Shown: positions 38,981-48,206, counted from the first letter of the stretch. The stretch: 64,000 nt of DNA from Lacticaseibacillus nasuensis JCM 17158 (GCF_001434705.1 NZ_AZDJ01000022.1:1-64000); one strand, 5' to 3'. A program made the numbers and translations. Notes: generated by a model from the letters alone, not told the origin.

Positions 38981-39011
38981 CACCACCAGTCCAATGCTGG
39001 TGGTGTTTTTA
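38981..39011 (+). terminator. Terminator of the 112-residue protein gene
   Basis: CACCACCAG-tccaatg-CTGGTGGTGTTTTTAC. Confidence 0.92.
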
Positions 39012-39074
39012 CTTTTACATGAAAAAGCGGCATAATAATCAGTTGTGGTTTTCAGAAAAGAGGTCAAATTTGCC

Positions 39075-40286
39075 ATGGATCAGTCTCGTGAGCAAAACCC
39101 GTGGCGCCGTAATTTACGTGTCTTATGGTTTTGTACGTTTGTTGCCGGCATCGCCTTTAGCGAAATCATGCCGTTCATGTCGCTATACGTCGGCGAGCTC
39201 GGCAACTTCACCAAGTCTCAGGTTTCGTTTTATAGCGGCCTGGTTTACGCCGCGACGTTTCTCGTCACCGCTATTGTCAGTCCGTTGTGGGGCGCGTTAG
39301 CCGATCGCAAAGGCCGCAAGATCATGCTGATTCGCGCCGCGTTTGGGATGGCCGCCGCCATGTTCTTGATGGGGTTAGTCACCAACGTCTGGCAACTGTT
39401 GGGCTTGCGGGCCCTGCAAGGCGTCTTCTCCGGCTTCATCAGCAACGCCCAGGCGCTGATTGCCAGCCAAACCCCGCGGCAACACAGCGGCCGAGCGCTA
39501 GGCACCTTGGTCACCGGCTCCACCTCGGGAATGTTGATGGGTCCCATTATCGGCGGGGTATTGGCGCAGCTATTCTCGATTCGCCACACTTTTTTCATTA
39601 CCGCCGCCTTGCTCGCCGTGGCCGGCTTACTGTCCGCGTTTTTCGTGACGGAGCACTTCGTTCCCATCCGCCGCGATGCCGCCGCCGGCACCGGCCTCAA
39701 AGGGTTGCTGGGCCAATTCACCAACCCGAAGCTCATCATCGTGTTGCTGTTGTCCACGATGTTCGTGCAACTCGGCAACACGTCAATTGCGCCAATTATC
39801 AGCCTGTACGTCAAGGAGCTGATGCATAACGCGGGTGCTGTGGCGCTGGTCGCCGGCATCATCGCCGCCTTGCCCGGAATTTCCAACATCCTTGCCGCCC
39901 CGCGCCTCGGCGCTTACGGGGACAAACACGGCAGCGGTCGGGTCCTGATTGCCGGCTACTTGTTTGCCGTGCTGGTTTACCTCCCGCAAGGCTTCGTCAC
40001 CAGCATCTGGCTGCTCGGCGGACTGCGCCTGCTGGTCGGGATTTCCGACGGGGCGTTATTCCCCACGATTCAAACCTTGCTGACGAAAAACTCGCCAGCT
40101 AGCGCCACCAGCGTGATTTTCTCTTGGAACCAATCGTTTCAAGCCCTCGGCAATATGTTTGGGTCGCTGCTTGGCGGTTCCCTCGCCGGGGCATTTGGCT
40201 ATAACGTCGTCTTCATTTCAACGGCCAGCTTGTTGCTCATCAATTTTCTGTTTCTGTGGTTCACCGAACCGAGTCTCCGCAAATAA
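39075..40286 (+). CDS. MFS multidrug-type efflux transporter
   Basis: A 403-residue major-facilitator protein with twelve predicted helices. Motif A is clear in the first cytoplasmic loop (SPLWGALADRKGRKIMLIRAAFG), and a proline/glycine-rich helix 5 resembles motif C of drug/H+ antiporters (LVTGSTSGMLMGPIIGGVLAQLFS). It is close in character to the PmrA/NorA-like exporters of lactic acid bacteria. The ATG at 39075 has AGAGGT upstream; a GTG at 39045 lacks a ribosome site. Confidence 0.92.
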   Translation: MDQSREQNPWRRNLRVLWFCTFVAGIAFSEIMPFMSLYVGELGNFTKSQVSFYSGLVYAATFLVTAIVSPLWGALADRKGRKIMLIRAAFGMAAAMFLMGLVTNVWQLLGLRALQGVFSGFISNAQALIASQTPRQHSGRALGTLVTGSTSGMLMGPIIGGVLAQLFSIRHTFFITAALLAVAGLLSAFFVTEHFVPIRRDAAAGTGLKGLLGQFTNPKLIIVLLLSTMFVQLGNTSIAPIISLYVKELMHNAGAVALVAGIIAALPGISNILAAPRLGAYGDKHGSGRVLIAGYLFAVLVYLPQGFVTSIWLLGGLRLLVGISDGALFPTIQTLLTKNSPASATSVIFSWNQSFQALGNMFGSLLGGSLAGAFGYNVVFISTASLLLINFLFLWFTEPSLRK

Positions 40287-40288
40287 AG

Positions 40289-40320
40289 CCGAGTTGACTA
40301 TCGTCAACTCGGCTTCTTTA
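40289..40320. terminator. Bidirectional terminator
   Basis: GCCGAGTTGAC-tatc-GTCAACTCGGC is followed by TTCTTTA, between the convergent MFS and GNAT genes. Confidence 0.85.
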
Positions 40321-40845
40321 GTAGGCCAACCAGTAATGAATGTCGGTTTCCCCCTTGGCTCGGGTGAATTCGTACCGAAACGTTTCTAGCCCGCCGATCT
40401 GAAACCCATACGCGAGATAAAAGCGATTGGCAATCACGTTGCTACCTTGGGCGATGGTGCACAAGCCTTGGCTGCCATGCGCCTGGGCAATCGGTTGGGC
40501 CGCATCAAGCAATGCCCGTGCCACCCCACTGCGCCGATAAGTCTGCGTGACCTTTAAGTCAGCTAAGTACACGAAGCGATTGAATTGATATTCAAACGTC
40601 GCCAAGCCGACGCACTTGCCTTCGGCGTAGGCGCCTAAGGCAAAGCCCGCCGCATCGATGGCAGAAAGTTGATAATTTTCTTCCGGAAAAGTTTGCTCGT
40701 GCACTTGGGCCGCTAGCCGCTCTTGGTGCGACCAGCCCGTGTCGGTGCGCGTGACCAGAAATTCACCAATGATGGGAAAAGGTTCGTTGGGCAGGCGAAG
40801 GTCCGCCTCGTTAGCTGTCGTAATTTGCTGAATCGTAATGGTCAT
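40318..40845 (-). CDS. GNAT family N-acetyltransferase
   Basis: A 175-residue acetyltransferase. The acetyl-CoA loop is in VYLADLKVTQTYRRSGVARALLDAA (R-x-x-G-V/A), followed by GLCTIAQGSNVIANRFYLAYGFQIGGL. The N-terminal half (IQQITTANEADLRLPNEPFPIIGEFLVTRTDTGWSHQ) resembles streptothricin-acetyltransferase-like proteins. The substrate is unknown. ATG at 40845 with GGAG; a TTG at 40857 is unlikely. Confidence 0.88.
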   Translation of the reverse strand: MTITIQQITTANEADLRLPNEPFPIIGEFLVTRTDTGWSHQERLAAQVHEQTFPEENYQLSAIDAAGFALGAYAEGKCVGLATFEYQFNRFVYLADLKVTQTYRRSGVARALLDAAQPIAQAHGSQGLCTIAQGSNVIANRFYLAYGFQIGGLETFRYEFTRAKGETDIHYWLAY

Positions 40846-40894
40846 GTGCTTCTCCAATCTGCGCCGGACTCGGCCGCCTGCTCACGAGCTTAGC

Positions 40895-41710
40895 TTAGGC
40901 TTGGCGGCGCGTCAAGCGGCGCAGCTTGGTTTGCAGATGCAACCAGGCCAGCCATTGGGTGCGTCCGGCCTCGTATGCCTTGAACTCGCGGGGATGCTTG
41001 CGGTAATAATCCTGGTGATAATTTTCCGCCGGCCAAAATGGACCAGCGGCTTCGATGGCCACGGCGATGGGCTTGGCGTAGTTCGCCGCTTGGGCCTGCT
41101 TGCTGGCTAGGGCGGCGGCTTGCTCGGCGGCATTTTGCACGAAAATCACGGGCCGGTATTGCGTGCCGCGATCGTTGATTTGACCGCCTCCGTCTGTGGG
41201 ATCAATCAGTTGCCAATAGACGTCTAGCAAATCTTGATAGCTGACGAGCGCGGTAGCGTAAATAATCTCCACGGCTTCGACGTGGCCAGTGGCGCCGGTG
41301 CTGACCTGCTCGTAGGTCGGCGCGGCCAGCTGACCGCCAGTATAGCCGGAAATCACCGCACGAATCCCAGGTCGGGTCACGAACGGCTCGACCATGCACC
41401 AGAAACACCCACCGGCAAAAATCGCCCGGGCCTGGCCAGCCGGATCCGGCTGGTCGTGCAGCGAAAGGTCGGTGACCATAGCGGCCGCCGCATCCCCGGT
41501 GTAGCCGGCGTACCAATCGGCCACCGCGGGCGTGAGATTCTGACGGACGGCAAGCGGCCGCAATGCCGCCTCGAGCGTCGCGAGGCTTGCCCCGCTACTG
41601 GCCCCACCTTCGATCGCGCGCTTAGCCGCGTTAATCTGCTGGCGCTCCCAGTCGCGCGTCGCCGGATTCAAACTCAAATCATACAACTGTTGCAAAACCG
41701 CCTCATTCAT
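40895..41710 (-). CDS. msrA: Peptide methionine sulfoxide reductase A with an N-terminal extension
   Basis: Reduces methionine-S-sulfoxide in proteins and free methionine. The catalytic motif is FAGGCFWCMVEPF (about residue 97), with SGYTGG, YEQVSTGATGHVEAVEI, DPTDGGGQINDRGTQYRPVIF and NYHQDY following. The first 85 residues (LYDLSLNPATRDWERQQINAAKRAIEGG...) are an additional helical domain not present in the minimal enzyme. Its role is unknown; a similar N-terminal helical part is, as far as I recall, seen in some lactobacilli. The ATG at 41710 follows GGAGG. Confidence 0.92.
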   Translation of the reverse strand: MNEAVLQQLYDLSLNPATRDWERQQINAAKRAIEGGASSGASLATLEAALRPLAVRQNLTPAVADWYAGYTGDAAAAMVTDLSLHDQPDPAGQARAIFAGGCFWCMVEPFVTRPGIRAVISGYTGGQLAAPTYEQVSTGATGHVEAVEIIYATALVSYQDLLDVYWQLIDPTDGGGQINDRGTQYRPVIFVQNAAEQAAALASKQAQAANYAKPIAVAIEAAGPFWPAENYHQDYYRKHPREFKAYEAGRTQWLAWLHLQTKLRRLTRRQA

Positions 41711-41737
41711 CGCCGCACCTCCGTTGATGATGCCTCC

Positions 41738-41766
41738 ATTATCGCAAACGGTTGTGCACAATTCAA
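41738..41766 (-). promoter_or_regulatory. msrA promoter containing a TTGTGCACAA palindrome
   Basis: On the minus strand, -35 TTGAAT (41761-41766) and -10 GATAAT (41738-41743) have a 17-bp spacer. The spacer begins with TTGTGCACAA (41752-41761), also found upstream of the 6041-6817 gene. Confidence 0.6.
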
Positions 41767-41776
41767 CTAGTGCCGG

Positions 41777-42856
41777 CTACTTCAGCTCCGGATACATATC
41801 AGTAATCATCACCCGCTGATTCACCAAGGTGGCCTTCTGCCAATCGATGTCCTTGCTGGCATACGGATCCGTCAACATGCTAAAGGCGTGGCAGGCCACC
41901 TCGTAATGACTGCTCCCAATATCGGCGACGCTGATCGCCGGCAATAAATCCTGGCGGGCGTCAGCGGCGGCAAAGACCTTCAAGATGTCTGCTTTGACCT
42001 GACTGGTATCTTGGCCACGATTGGTTTTGGTGAAGGTGACGCTGCCGGCCGAACTTATGCCCACCATTCGCTGCTTGGATAAAAAGACGTACAGCGTGCT
42101 GCCGTCAGTGGCCAAAGTCGTGGTCGCGCGAGTTAACCGATACCCGCGTTGGGCGGCCACAGCCAGGTGCTGCAAGTAGGTCGCGGAATATAATTGGTCG
42201 ACCGCCACCTTGCGCAGCGGCTGAATCAGCTGGCGACTGGCGCCGAGCGTGGCATTTTGGTAAAGCTTGTCACCAATCACCCGCAACTGCCTGCCGTCGG
42301 CGCCGACCCAGCGGCCAGCCAAATCGCTCGTGGCCACGCGCTGTGGCTGGCGCCCGGCGCTGGCATACACGGTGATGGCCGGTAGCTTGGCAGCTGTGTC
42401 GCCAGTGGCAAGAATCTCGATGGCATACAGCCGCTTGCCGCGGGCGACGAAGCCCGTCGTCGGCACCGGCGTCACCGCGGTGCGATAAAACGTTAAGTCC
42501 GTCAGCTGCTTCAGCACAAACCCGGCCTTCGCCTTGGCTAAGCCGGCGTTAAGCTGTTTCAGCGTGAACCAATGGGGTTTGACCAACGAGGTTTGCGTAC
42601 GAATTGCCGTTTTCGCCTGCGCGTAGGTCAGCGCCGTACTGCCGACAGCCAGCCCGTGGCGCGTGACCACAACCGTCGGCGCAACGCTGGCGGCTTGGGC
42701 CGTATACTTGCCTGCCGTCCAACTCCCGATATCATGCCAAATCGTTTCGGCGTGATTCAAAGCCTGACGACTAGCCGGTTGCGCACTAGGGGTCGAGTGA
42801 CAGCCGGCCAAGCCGACGATAATGAATGCAAAGCTTAAGACTGCCCACTTTTTCAT
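41777..42856 (-). CDS. Lipoprotein of unknown function
   Basis: A 359-residue exported protein with a type II signal peptide: a KK start, a hydrophobic core and the lipobox VGLAGC with C19 as the lipidated residue. The mature part has an alternating strand pattern with repeats of YXQ-type tyrosines, and a C-terminal region (DLLPAISVADIGSSHYEVACHAFSMLTDP) that may be a separate domain. Family not recognised. The ATG lacks a strong AGGAGG (GGGGCAAT). It precedes msrA by 66 bp, and msrA has its own promoter. Confidence 0.7.
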   Translation of the reverse strand: MKKWAVLSFAFIIVGLAGCHSTPSAQPASRQALNHAETIWHDIGSWTAGKYTAQAASVAPTVVVTRHGLAVGSTALTYAQAKTAIRTQTSLVKPHWFTLKQLNAGLAKAKAGFVLKQLTDLTFYRTAVTPVPTTGFVARGKRLYAIEILATGDTAAKLPAITVYASAGRQPQRVATSDLAGRWVGADGRQLRVIGDKLYQNATLGASRQLIQPLRKVAVDQLYSATYLQHLAVAAQRGYRLTRATTTLATDGSTLYVFLSKQRMVGISSAGSVTFTKTNRGQDTSQVKADILKVFAAADARQDLLPAISVADIGSSHYEVACHAFSMLTDPYASKDIDWQKATLVNQRVMITDMYPELK

Positions 42857-42884
42857 GATTGCCCCTTCTCCGCCATTCGTTAGG

Positions 42885-43757
42885 CTACTCGTTGGTGTGG
42901 TTGAGCTTGGCTTGCTCGGCGGCCGACAACCGGTCTAACCCGCACAAATGATGGAGCCAATCCGTCAGGTGTTGCGCGGCGATCATCAGGCCGATGGGTA
43001 ACCCAAACAACAGTAGCAACACCTCGGTGAGCCCAACGATGGCCCGCGCGGGTTGGTGCGCAGGCAGCGGCGCGTGATTCAACCACGCAAACGCGGCTAA
43101 TTCTGCCATGATGAAAAAACATGTGGCCGCCGTGGCAAAATGCCAAAACAGACTAGATGACGGGCCCAGCGCCCGTGCACTTTGCATGAGGCGCTTGCTG
43201 CCACCGCGCCCGAGCCAACGTAACGTGAAATAATTCAAGATGCCGGAGTACAGCATGATCACCAAGAACCCCCAAAAGCCCCAGAAGGTTTGCGCAAGCA
43301 CTGAACCCTTTGGCGGTTTTGCCGCCCAAGTCAAGATCATGATGAACGGTAAGGCGACATTCGTCCAGATCATGAGCGACCGCACCGCAAAACCCGGCCG
43401 CGCGCCACCGTTGGCTAAGATTACCCAGGCCGCGTAGGCGGTTGGCTCCACCAGGCCGAACACCACGACCAACACCAACAAGAATCTGTTGAACCCGGCG
43501 CCTTGCAGCGTTTCCCCTAGCCAATCGACGTTGAGCATCATCAAGGCCATCAGCAAGCCAAAACCGGCCGCAAAAATCCCCACCCCTAAAAACAGGTGGT
43601 TCGTTTCACGGTCGGCTTCGACCTTGGTGCGTCGACCAATCAGGCTCAACCCAATGGCCGCCGCTCCAAACAATAAAAACCCAGCAGCGAGGACATACAC
43701 CATCCACACTTGTTCGTGGCCACGGATTGCCTGCCGCACTAACCATACCTTTGACAA
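42885..43757 (-). CDS. Eight-helix membrane protein of unknown function
   Basis: A 290-residue integral membrane protein with about seven to eight hydrophobic segments, beginning WMVYVLAAGFLLFGAAAIGLSLIG and including FNRFLLVLVVVFGLVEPTAYAAWVI and FWGFWGFLVIMLYSGILNYF. I do not recognise the family. The most likely start is the TTG at 43757, 8 bp after AAAGGAG; the longer frame lacks a ribosome site. The promoter candidate (-10 TATATT at 43783-43788) sits in front. The lipoprotein gene follows after 28 bp and could be cotranscribed. Confidence 0.6.
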   Translation of the reverse strand: MSKVWLVRQAIRGHEQVWMVYVLAAGFLLFGAAAIGLSLIGRRTKVEADRETNHLFLGVGIFAAGFGLLMALMMLNVDWLGETLQGAGFNRFLLVLVVVFGLVEPTAYAAWVILANGGARPGFAVRSLMIWTNVALPFIMILTWAAKPPKGSVLAQTFWGFWGFLVIMLYSGILNYFTLRWLGRGGSKRLMQSARALGPSSSLFWHFATAATCFFIMAELAAFAWLNHAPLPAHQPARAIVGLTEVLLLLFGLPIGLMIAAQHLTDWLHHLCGLDRLSAAEQAKLNHTNE

Positions 43758-43836
43758 TTGACTCACTCCTTTATCGTGCCTAAATATAACACACATTGAG
43801 TGAGCCACAAGCCAATCCACCGCGTCTGGTGGTGCG

Positions 43837-44796
43837 CTAGTTCAGTAAGGCCTGGCCAACATTGATTTGCTTGTCGATGAGTCCGGCTTGATAAAAGACA
43901 TCGGCGATGGTTTGTTGTTCCTTCACAATGGCGCTAGTGACCGCGCTAAAGGAAAAACTGCGGCGCTTGACCACCAAGTTCGTGATGGCTTTGCTGAGGC
44001 GCAACGTCTTGCTCAACATGGTCGAGACTTTGGCTTTATTGGCATTCGCCCAGGTCATGTCTTCACCGAGATACTGCAAGAATAGCTTAGTCACGGTCGG
44101 ATTAGCTTTGGCGTACTTGCGCGTCGACACCACAAAGTCGCGATTCTTGGCCAAACCCTTAGCGGTAATCAACAACTTCGCGTTTTGTTGTTTCTGCGCG
44201 GTGGCGGTATACGGATCCCAGGTGACCCAAGCGTCGACCTTGCCCTTGGCAAACGCGACGGAAGCGGCGCTTTGGTCCATGTTCACCAAGGTCACGTCGC
44301 TGGTCGACAAGCCCGCCTGCTTCAGCGCCTGAATGATCATGAACTGCGCGGCCGTGCCCTTGGCGTAAGCGATGCGTTTACCTTTCAAGTCGGCCAACTG
44401 TTGAATGCTCCCGTTTTGCTTGACCAACACGCCGGTGCCATTTTCCTTGCTGGCACCAGCACCAACGTAAACCAGGTCCATGCCGGCCGCCTGGTTCACT
44501 ACCGGCGGCGTGTCCCCCAGCCGCGCGTAGTCAATGCTCCCCGCCTTCAGCGCGGTCATTAACGCGGCGCCGTCTTGAAATTCCTTGAAAACAACTTGAT
44601 AGCCCTTGGCCTTCATTTTCTTGGCCAACTCGCCGCGCTGCCGGGAAATGTCGACTGGATCCGCTTTTTGGTAGCCCACCACCACTTTAGTCAACGTGGT
44701 GCTGGCGACATCAGTTTGAAAATAGCCGTAAACGGCGACGCCAAGCCAGGCAGCCAAGGCAACGAGGAATACGGTGAGGGTCAGTTTTCGTTTCAT
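43837..44796 (-). CDS. ABC transporter substrate-binding protein (aliphatic sulfonate/taurine type)
   Basis: A 319-residue exported binding protein of the SsuA/TauA group. An N-terminal membrane anchor (residues 5-25) without lipobox is followed by KVVVGYQKADPVDISRQRGELAKKM, DYARLGDTPPVVNQAAG, GSIQQLADLKGKRIAYAKGTAAQFM and VDAWVTWDPYTA, all typical of the family. The start overlaps the stop of the acyl ligase gene (ATGA). It is the last gene of the operon that begins with the permease at 49015. The specific ligand (sulfonate, nitrate-like or other) cannot be read from sequence. Confidence 0.88.
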   Translation of the reverse strand: MKRKLTLTVFLVALAAWLGVAVYGYFQTDVASTTLTKVVVGYQKADPVDISRQRGELAKKMKAKGYQVVFKEFQDGAALMTALKAGSIDYARLGDTPPVVNQAAGMDLVYVGAGASKENGTGVLVKQNGSIQQLADLKGKRIAYAKGTAAQFMIIQALKQAGLSTSDVTLVNMDQSAASVAFAKGKVDAWVTWDPYTATAQKQQNAKLLITAKGLAKNRDFVVSTRKYAKANPTVTKLFLQYLGEDMTWANANKAKVSTMLSKTLRLSKAITNLVVKRRSFSFSAVTSAIVKEQQTIADVFYQAGLIDKQINVGQALLN

Positions 44797-46328
44797 TTGG
44801 CTGCTCCTATTGCTAAGAGTTGGTCACGGAGCGCCGGGCGCAGAACCTTGCCCGTCGTGTTGCGGGGAAAGCTGCGGACAAACTCGACTCGCGTCGGCGC
44901 CTCGAACTTGGCCAGCCGCGCGCGCCCGTACTCGAGAATGGTTTGGCGATCGGCCGCCTCGTTGATCCCCGGATGGGTCGTCACGACCACCGCCGTGACC
45001 TCCTCACCATACAGCGGATCGGGCAGGCCAATTACGGCGAGTTGCTCGATGAAATCGAGCTCGGCGAGGACACTTTCCACGGCGGCCGGGGCGACTTTTT
45101 CCCCACCGCGAGAAATAATTTCCTTGCTGCGGCCGCGAACGAACAGGTACTGATCGGCGTCGAAGTAGCCCAAATCCCCGGTGAGAAACCAGCCATCGAC
45201 AAAGGCATCCGGGTGCGGATCGAGGTAGCTCGTGATGACGTGGTCGCCGCGAATGGCAATCTCCCCGTCGACATTTGGCGCGGTGGTAAACTCGCCGGCC
45301 GCTGTGTGAATCGCCACATCCGTCCCTACCGCCTTGCCGGCACTGCCGATTTTCGGTGCGTCAAACGGGTTGATGGTGCACTGGCTGCTAGCTTCGGTCA
45401 TGCCGTAGCCTTCGATGATGGTGGTGTGAAACCGGTCCTGAAATTCCCGCAGCCGTTCCTCGGGCAAGGCAAAACTCGAGCTGCGCACAAACCGCAAGTG
45501 AATCTCAGCTTGCCGTGCATCATAAGTGGCCAAAGAATGTTCATTTAGCAACAAGAAACTGATGATGGTCGGTACCACCGCCGTCCAATCGACGCCGTTA
45601 TCTGCCACCCAGTTCCAGTACCGCGAAGCCGAAAACTTCGGGGCAATCACAATCTTCCCGCCGGCGTAGCGAATGGCCTGCGTCACCATTACCTGCGAGT
45701 TGATATGAAACATCGGCATCGTAATTAACGCCACGGTGTCAGCACTCATGGTGTTGCTTTCGGCGTCGTGGCGCGCGGCGTTGGCCACGATGCGATGAGT
45801 CAGGCCGACGCGCTTAGGCTTACCGGTTGTCCCGCTAGTGTGCATAATTAACGCCAGGTCGTCTTCTTGCACGGTGCCGCTTGGCGCGCTCGCCCGGTTG
45901 GCTACCGCGGCGGCCACCACGGCGAGGCGCAAGTCTTGCGCCAAAATCATTGCTAAGGGTGTCACCTGATAGTCGCCACCCGGTAGCTGGGCGGCTAAGC
46001 TCGGCTGGAGAATCATCGCCGCGTAGTGGTGCTCGGCTTGATCGGCTAACAACTCCGGTAACGGCGTATCCGGCGCGATGGGATGAACCGCCACGCCAAG
46101 CTGCCACGCAGCCTGCTCCAGCGGCAGAAACACCGCGCGGTTGGGTAGGCAAATCAACAGCGTATCGCCGCGCCCAATCTTGGCCGCCGTGAGCCGGGCC
46201 GCAAAGCTGGCGACATCTTCGGCCACCTCGGCGCCGGTAAACCACCGGTCGCTGGTAATATCCTTGACCACGGCTTGGGTGGCCTCATTTTGTAGTTGGT
46301 GAGACAGGTACTGATTGAGTGCGGTCAT
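44793..46328 (-). CDS. AMP-forming acyl-CoA synthetase/acyl ligase
   Basis: A 511-residue ANL-superfamily adenylating enzyme. The P-loop motif IMHTSGTTGKPKRV is at about 162-174, the A5 motif GYGMTEASSQC follows, then GWFLTGDLGYFDADQYLFVRGRSKEIISRGGEKVAPAAVE, and the catalytic Lys lies in PRNTTGKVLR near the C terminus. It activates a carboxylic acid as acyl-AMP and usually transfers it to CoA. It resembles oxalate/O-succinylbenzoate-CoA-ligase-like members; the acid is unknown. It overlaps the acyltransferase-3 gene by 44 nt, with AAAGGAG inside that gene, and the binding-protein gene by 4 nt. Confidence 0.88.
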   Translation of the reverse strand: MTALNQYLSHQLQNEATQAVVKDITSDRWFTGAEVAEDVASFAARLTAAKIGRGDTLLICLPNRAVFLPLEQAAWQLGVAVHPIAPDTPLPELLADQAEHHYAAMILQPSLAAQLPGGDYQVTPLAMILAQDLRLAVVAAAVANRASAPSGTVQEDDLALIMHTSGTTGKPKRVGLTHRIVANAARHDAESNTMSADTVALITMPMFHINSQVMVTQAIRYAGGKIVIAPKFSASRYWNWVADNGVDWTAVVPTIISFLLLNEHSLATYDARQAEIHLRFVRSSSFALPEERLREFQDRFHTTIIEGYGMTEASSQCTINPFDAPKIGSAGKAVGTDVAIHTAAGEFTTAPNVDGEIAIRGDHVITSYLDPHPDAFVDGWFLTGDLGYFDADQYLFVRGRSKEIISRGGEKVAPAAVESVLAELDFIEQLAVIGLPDPLYGEEVTAVVVTTHPGINEAADRQTILEYGRARLAKFEAPTRVEFVRSFPRNTTGKVLRPALRDQLLAIGAAK

Positions 46329-47496
46329 GGGCGATCGCTCCTTTCCGGTTCTTTTTCAGGATATGCCACTGCGGGCGACCAATCAGCAACCCAAACGGTG
46401 GTACTTTGTAGCAGAAATATGCGATGCCAAATGACACGGCGAGCACGAAAATATAACCCACCGGAATCAAAACGAGGTAGCCCCAATCCGGCACGTGCAC
46501 GCTAACTAGCAAGGCCCGTAACAGCGTCAAGCCAATAGTTTGGTCGAGATAAATGCCAAACGACACCTTACTGCCGGTTTTGACAAACCATTCGACGCGC
46601 GGCGGAATATCGCGCTGGCGCCAGTCTGCATACTGTAGGCCGACCCAGAATACGAAGCAGATCATCACGGTATCGTAAATAAACATGTACGGCTGATGCG
46701 GCGACACGGCCGCATCGTGCGTCAGCCCGAGGACTTGACGATTCCAGAAGTAATACGGCACGGTGCCGATGGACATCAGCCCGGTGATGGTCGCTAGCGG
46801 GCGGATGTGCCGCCGAATGAAGGCCACGACGGCTTGGTAGTGCCGCGCCGTGAAGGCCCCGAAAATAAAGTAAAACTGGTAGGTAAAGACGTTAACGCCG
46901 TACGCGGCAAACCACCACGGCCACCCGGAGCGGTCAATGTGCGGATAGCCGTATTTAATCGTCGCGACAACCGCCAGTTGAATCAAGGCGCTCACCGCCA
47001 AGATGGCGCCATGGCGATCGACGCGGCGAAACAGCCACATCATCGCCGGGAACACCACGTACAACTGCATGGTGACGAGAATGTAGTACATGTAAAACTG
47101 ATCCCCATGCAGCAACGCAATGAGGTAAGTCGGTCCAAACTTCGCCCAGGTGAACCCGGGTTGCATCAAGACGGTGGCCATGAATAAGAGCAGGAAGTTC
47201 CACAGCAAATATGGCCAACCAGAACCGGCAAAGCGCTTCTTGAAAAATGTCGGCCAGTCGTGGCGCCCATAGTAATTCAACGTCAACACTAGGCCAGACA
47301 TAAACATGAAGCCCATTCGGGTAAAGTGGATCAGCAGATGCGTCGCCAACAGCGACATGTGGGCCCAACCTTCCGCGTCGACCATTTGCTGCGTGAAGGC
47401 CGTCGTGGTGTGATTCAACAACACCCCGAAAATAAAAATGATGCGCATCAAGTCGACTTCGTGAAGGTACGGCCGTCTTTTAGGTTTATCTGCCAC
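46285..47496 (-). CDS. Acyltransferase-3 family membrane protein
   Basis: A 403-residue integral membrane protein with about ten helices. The N-terminus HEVDLMRIIFIFGVLLNHTT is the acyltransferase-3 hallmark (Arg in helix 1 and His in NHT). FMFMSGLVLTLNYY and FFKKRFAGSGWPYLLWNFLLL follow, as in OatA/OafB-type transmembrane domains. These enzymes move acyl groups onto extracytoplasmic sugars or lipids. The GTG start is 2 bp after the ATPase stop, with a weak ribosome site, so translation is probably coupled. Placement next to an acyl ligase suggests that the ligase supplies the acyl donor. Confidence 0.85.
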   Translation of the reverse strand: MADKPKRRPYLHEVDLMRIIFIFGVLLNHTTTAFTQQMVDAEGWAHMSLLATHLLIHFTRMGFMFMSGLVLTLNYYGRHDWPTFFKKRFAGSGWPYLLWNFLLLFMATVLMQPGFTWAKFGPTYLIALLHGDQFYMYYILVTMQLYVVFPAMMWLFRRVDRHGAILAVSALIQLAVVATIKYGYPHIDRSGWPWWFAAYGVNVFTYQFYFIFGAFTARHYQAVVAFIRRHIRPLATITGLMSIGTVPYYFWNRQVLGLTHDAAVSPHQPYMFIYDTVMICFVFWVGLQYADWRQRDIPPRVEWFVKTGSKVSFGIYLDQTIGLTLLRALLVSVHVPDWGYLVLIPVGYIFVLAVSFGIAYFCYKVPPFGLLIGRPQWHILKKNRKGAIAHDRTQSVPVSPTTK

Positions 47497-47498
47497 GT

Positions 47499-48206
47499 TT
47501 ACACCGCCTGTCCGCTTGGTTGCAAAATCACCTGCAACACGTCTTGGGCCACAGTGGCCACTTGCGCCGCGGTGCCATCTTTAGCGCCGGTCGCCTCGTA
47601 CACGTTGCTGCCATTCTTAATGACGATAATGCGATCGGCCATCCGCGCAGCCTCCTCGACATCGTGTGTGATCAGCAACGTAGTGAGGTGTTGTTCGGCC
47701 ACGATTTGGCGAATGAAGTCCTGCATGTTACGCCGCGTCAAGGCGTCTAACGCGCCAAGCGGTTCGTCAAGCAATAACAGCTCGGGTTGGGCCATCAGCG
47801 CCCGGGCCAAGGCCAGCCGCTGCTTTTGCCCCCCGGACAGCTGGTTGGGATACTGATTGGCAAACGCCGCCAAGCCGACTGCAGCTAGAGTTTGCTTGGC
47901 GCGCGACTGGGTGTCGGCGTCACGAGCGTGGAAGGACACATTTTGAATAGCGGTCATCCACGGCAGCAGGCGGTCGTTTTGAAACATCACCCGCGTCACC
48001 GGGGCCTGGCCGCCAGCATAGGATAAGTTGCCAGCACTTGCCGCTTCGAGGCCGGCAATTAGGCGCAAAATCGTACTTTTCCCGCCGCCAGACATCCCCA
48101 CCAACGCGACAAACTCACCGGGATAGATGCTGAAGTTGACGTCGTGTAAGGCCGTGTTGGCACCATATTGCTTGCCAATGCGGTCAAGTGTGATCAATGG
48201 CGTCAT
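47499..48206 (-). CDS. ABC transporter ATP-binding protein (sulfonate/nitrate/taurine type)
   Basis: A 235-residue ATPase with Walker A GMSGGGKST, Q-loop FQNDRLLPWMTAIQNV, signature LSGGQKQRLALARAL, Walker B LLLLDEPLGALDA and switch His in LLITHDVEEA. The FQNDRLLPW segment is characteristic of the SsuB/TauB/NrtD group. ATG at 48206 with GGAGGGG; overlaps the permease stop (ATGA). It energises the permease at 48203-49015. Confidence 0.93.
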   Translation of the reverse strand: MTPLITLDRIGKQYGANTALHDVNFSIYPGEFVALVGMSGGGKSTILRLIAGLEAASAGNLSYAGGQAPVTRVMFQNDRLLPWMTAIQNVSFHARDADTQSRAKQTLAAVGLAAFANQYPNQLSGGQKQRLALARALMAQPELLLLDEPLGALDALTRRNMQDFIRQIVAEQHLTTLLITHDVEEAARMADRIIVIKNGSNVYEATGAKDGTAAQVATVAQDVLQVILQPSGQAV

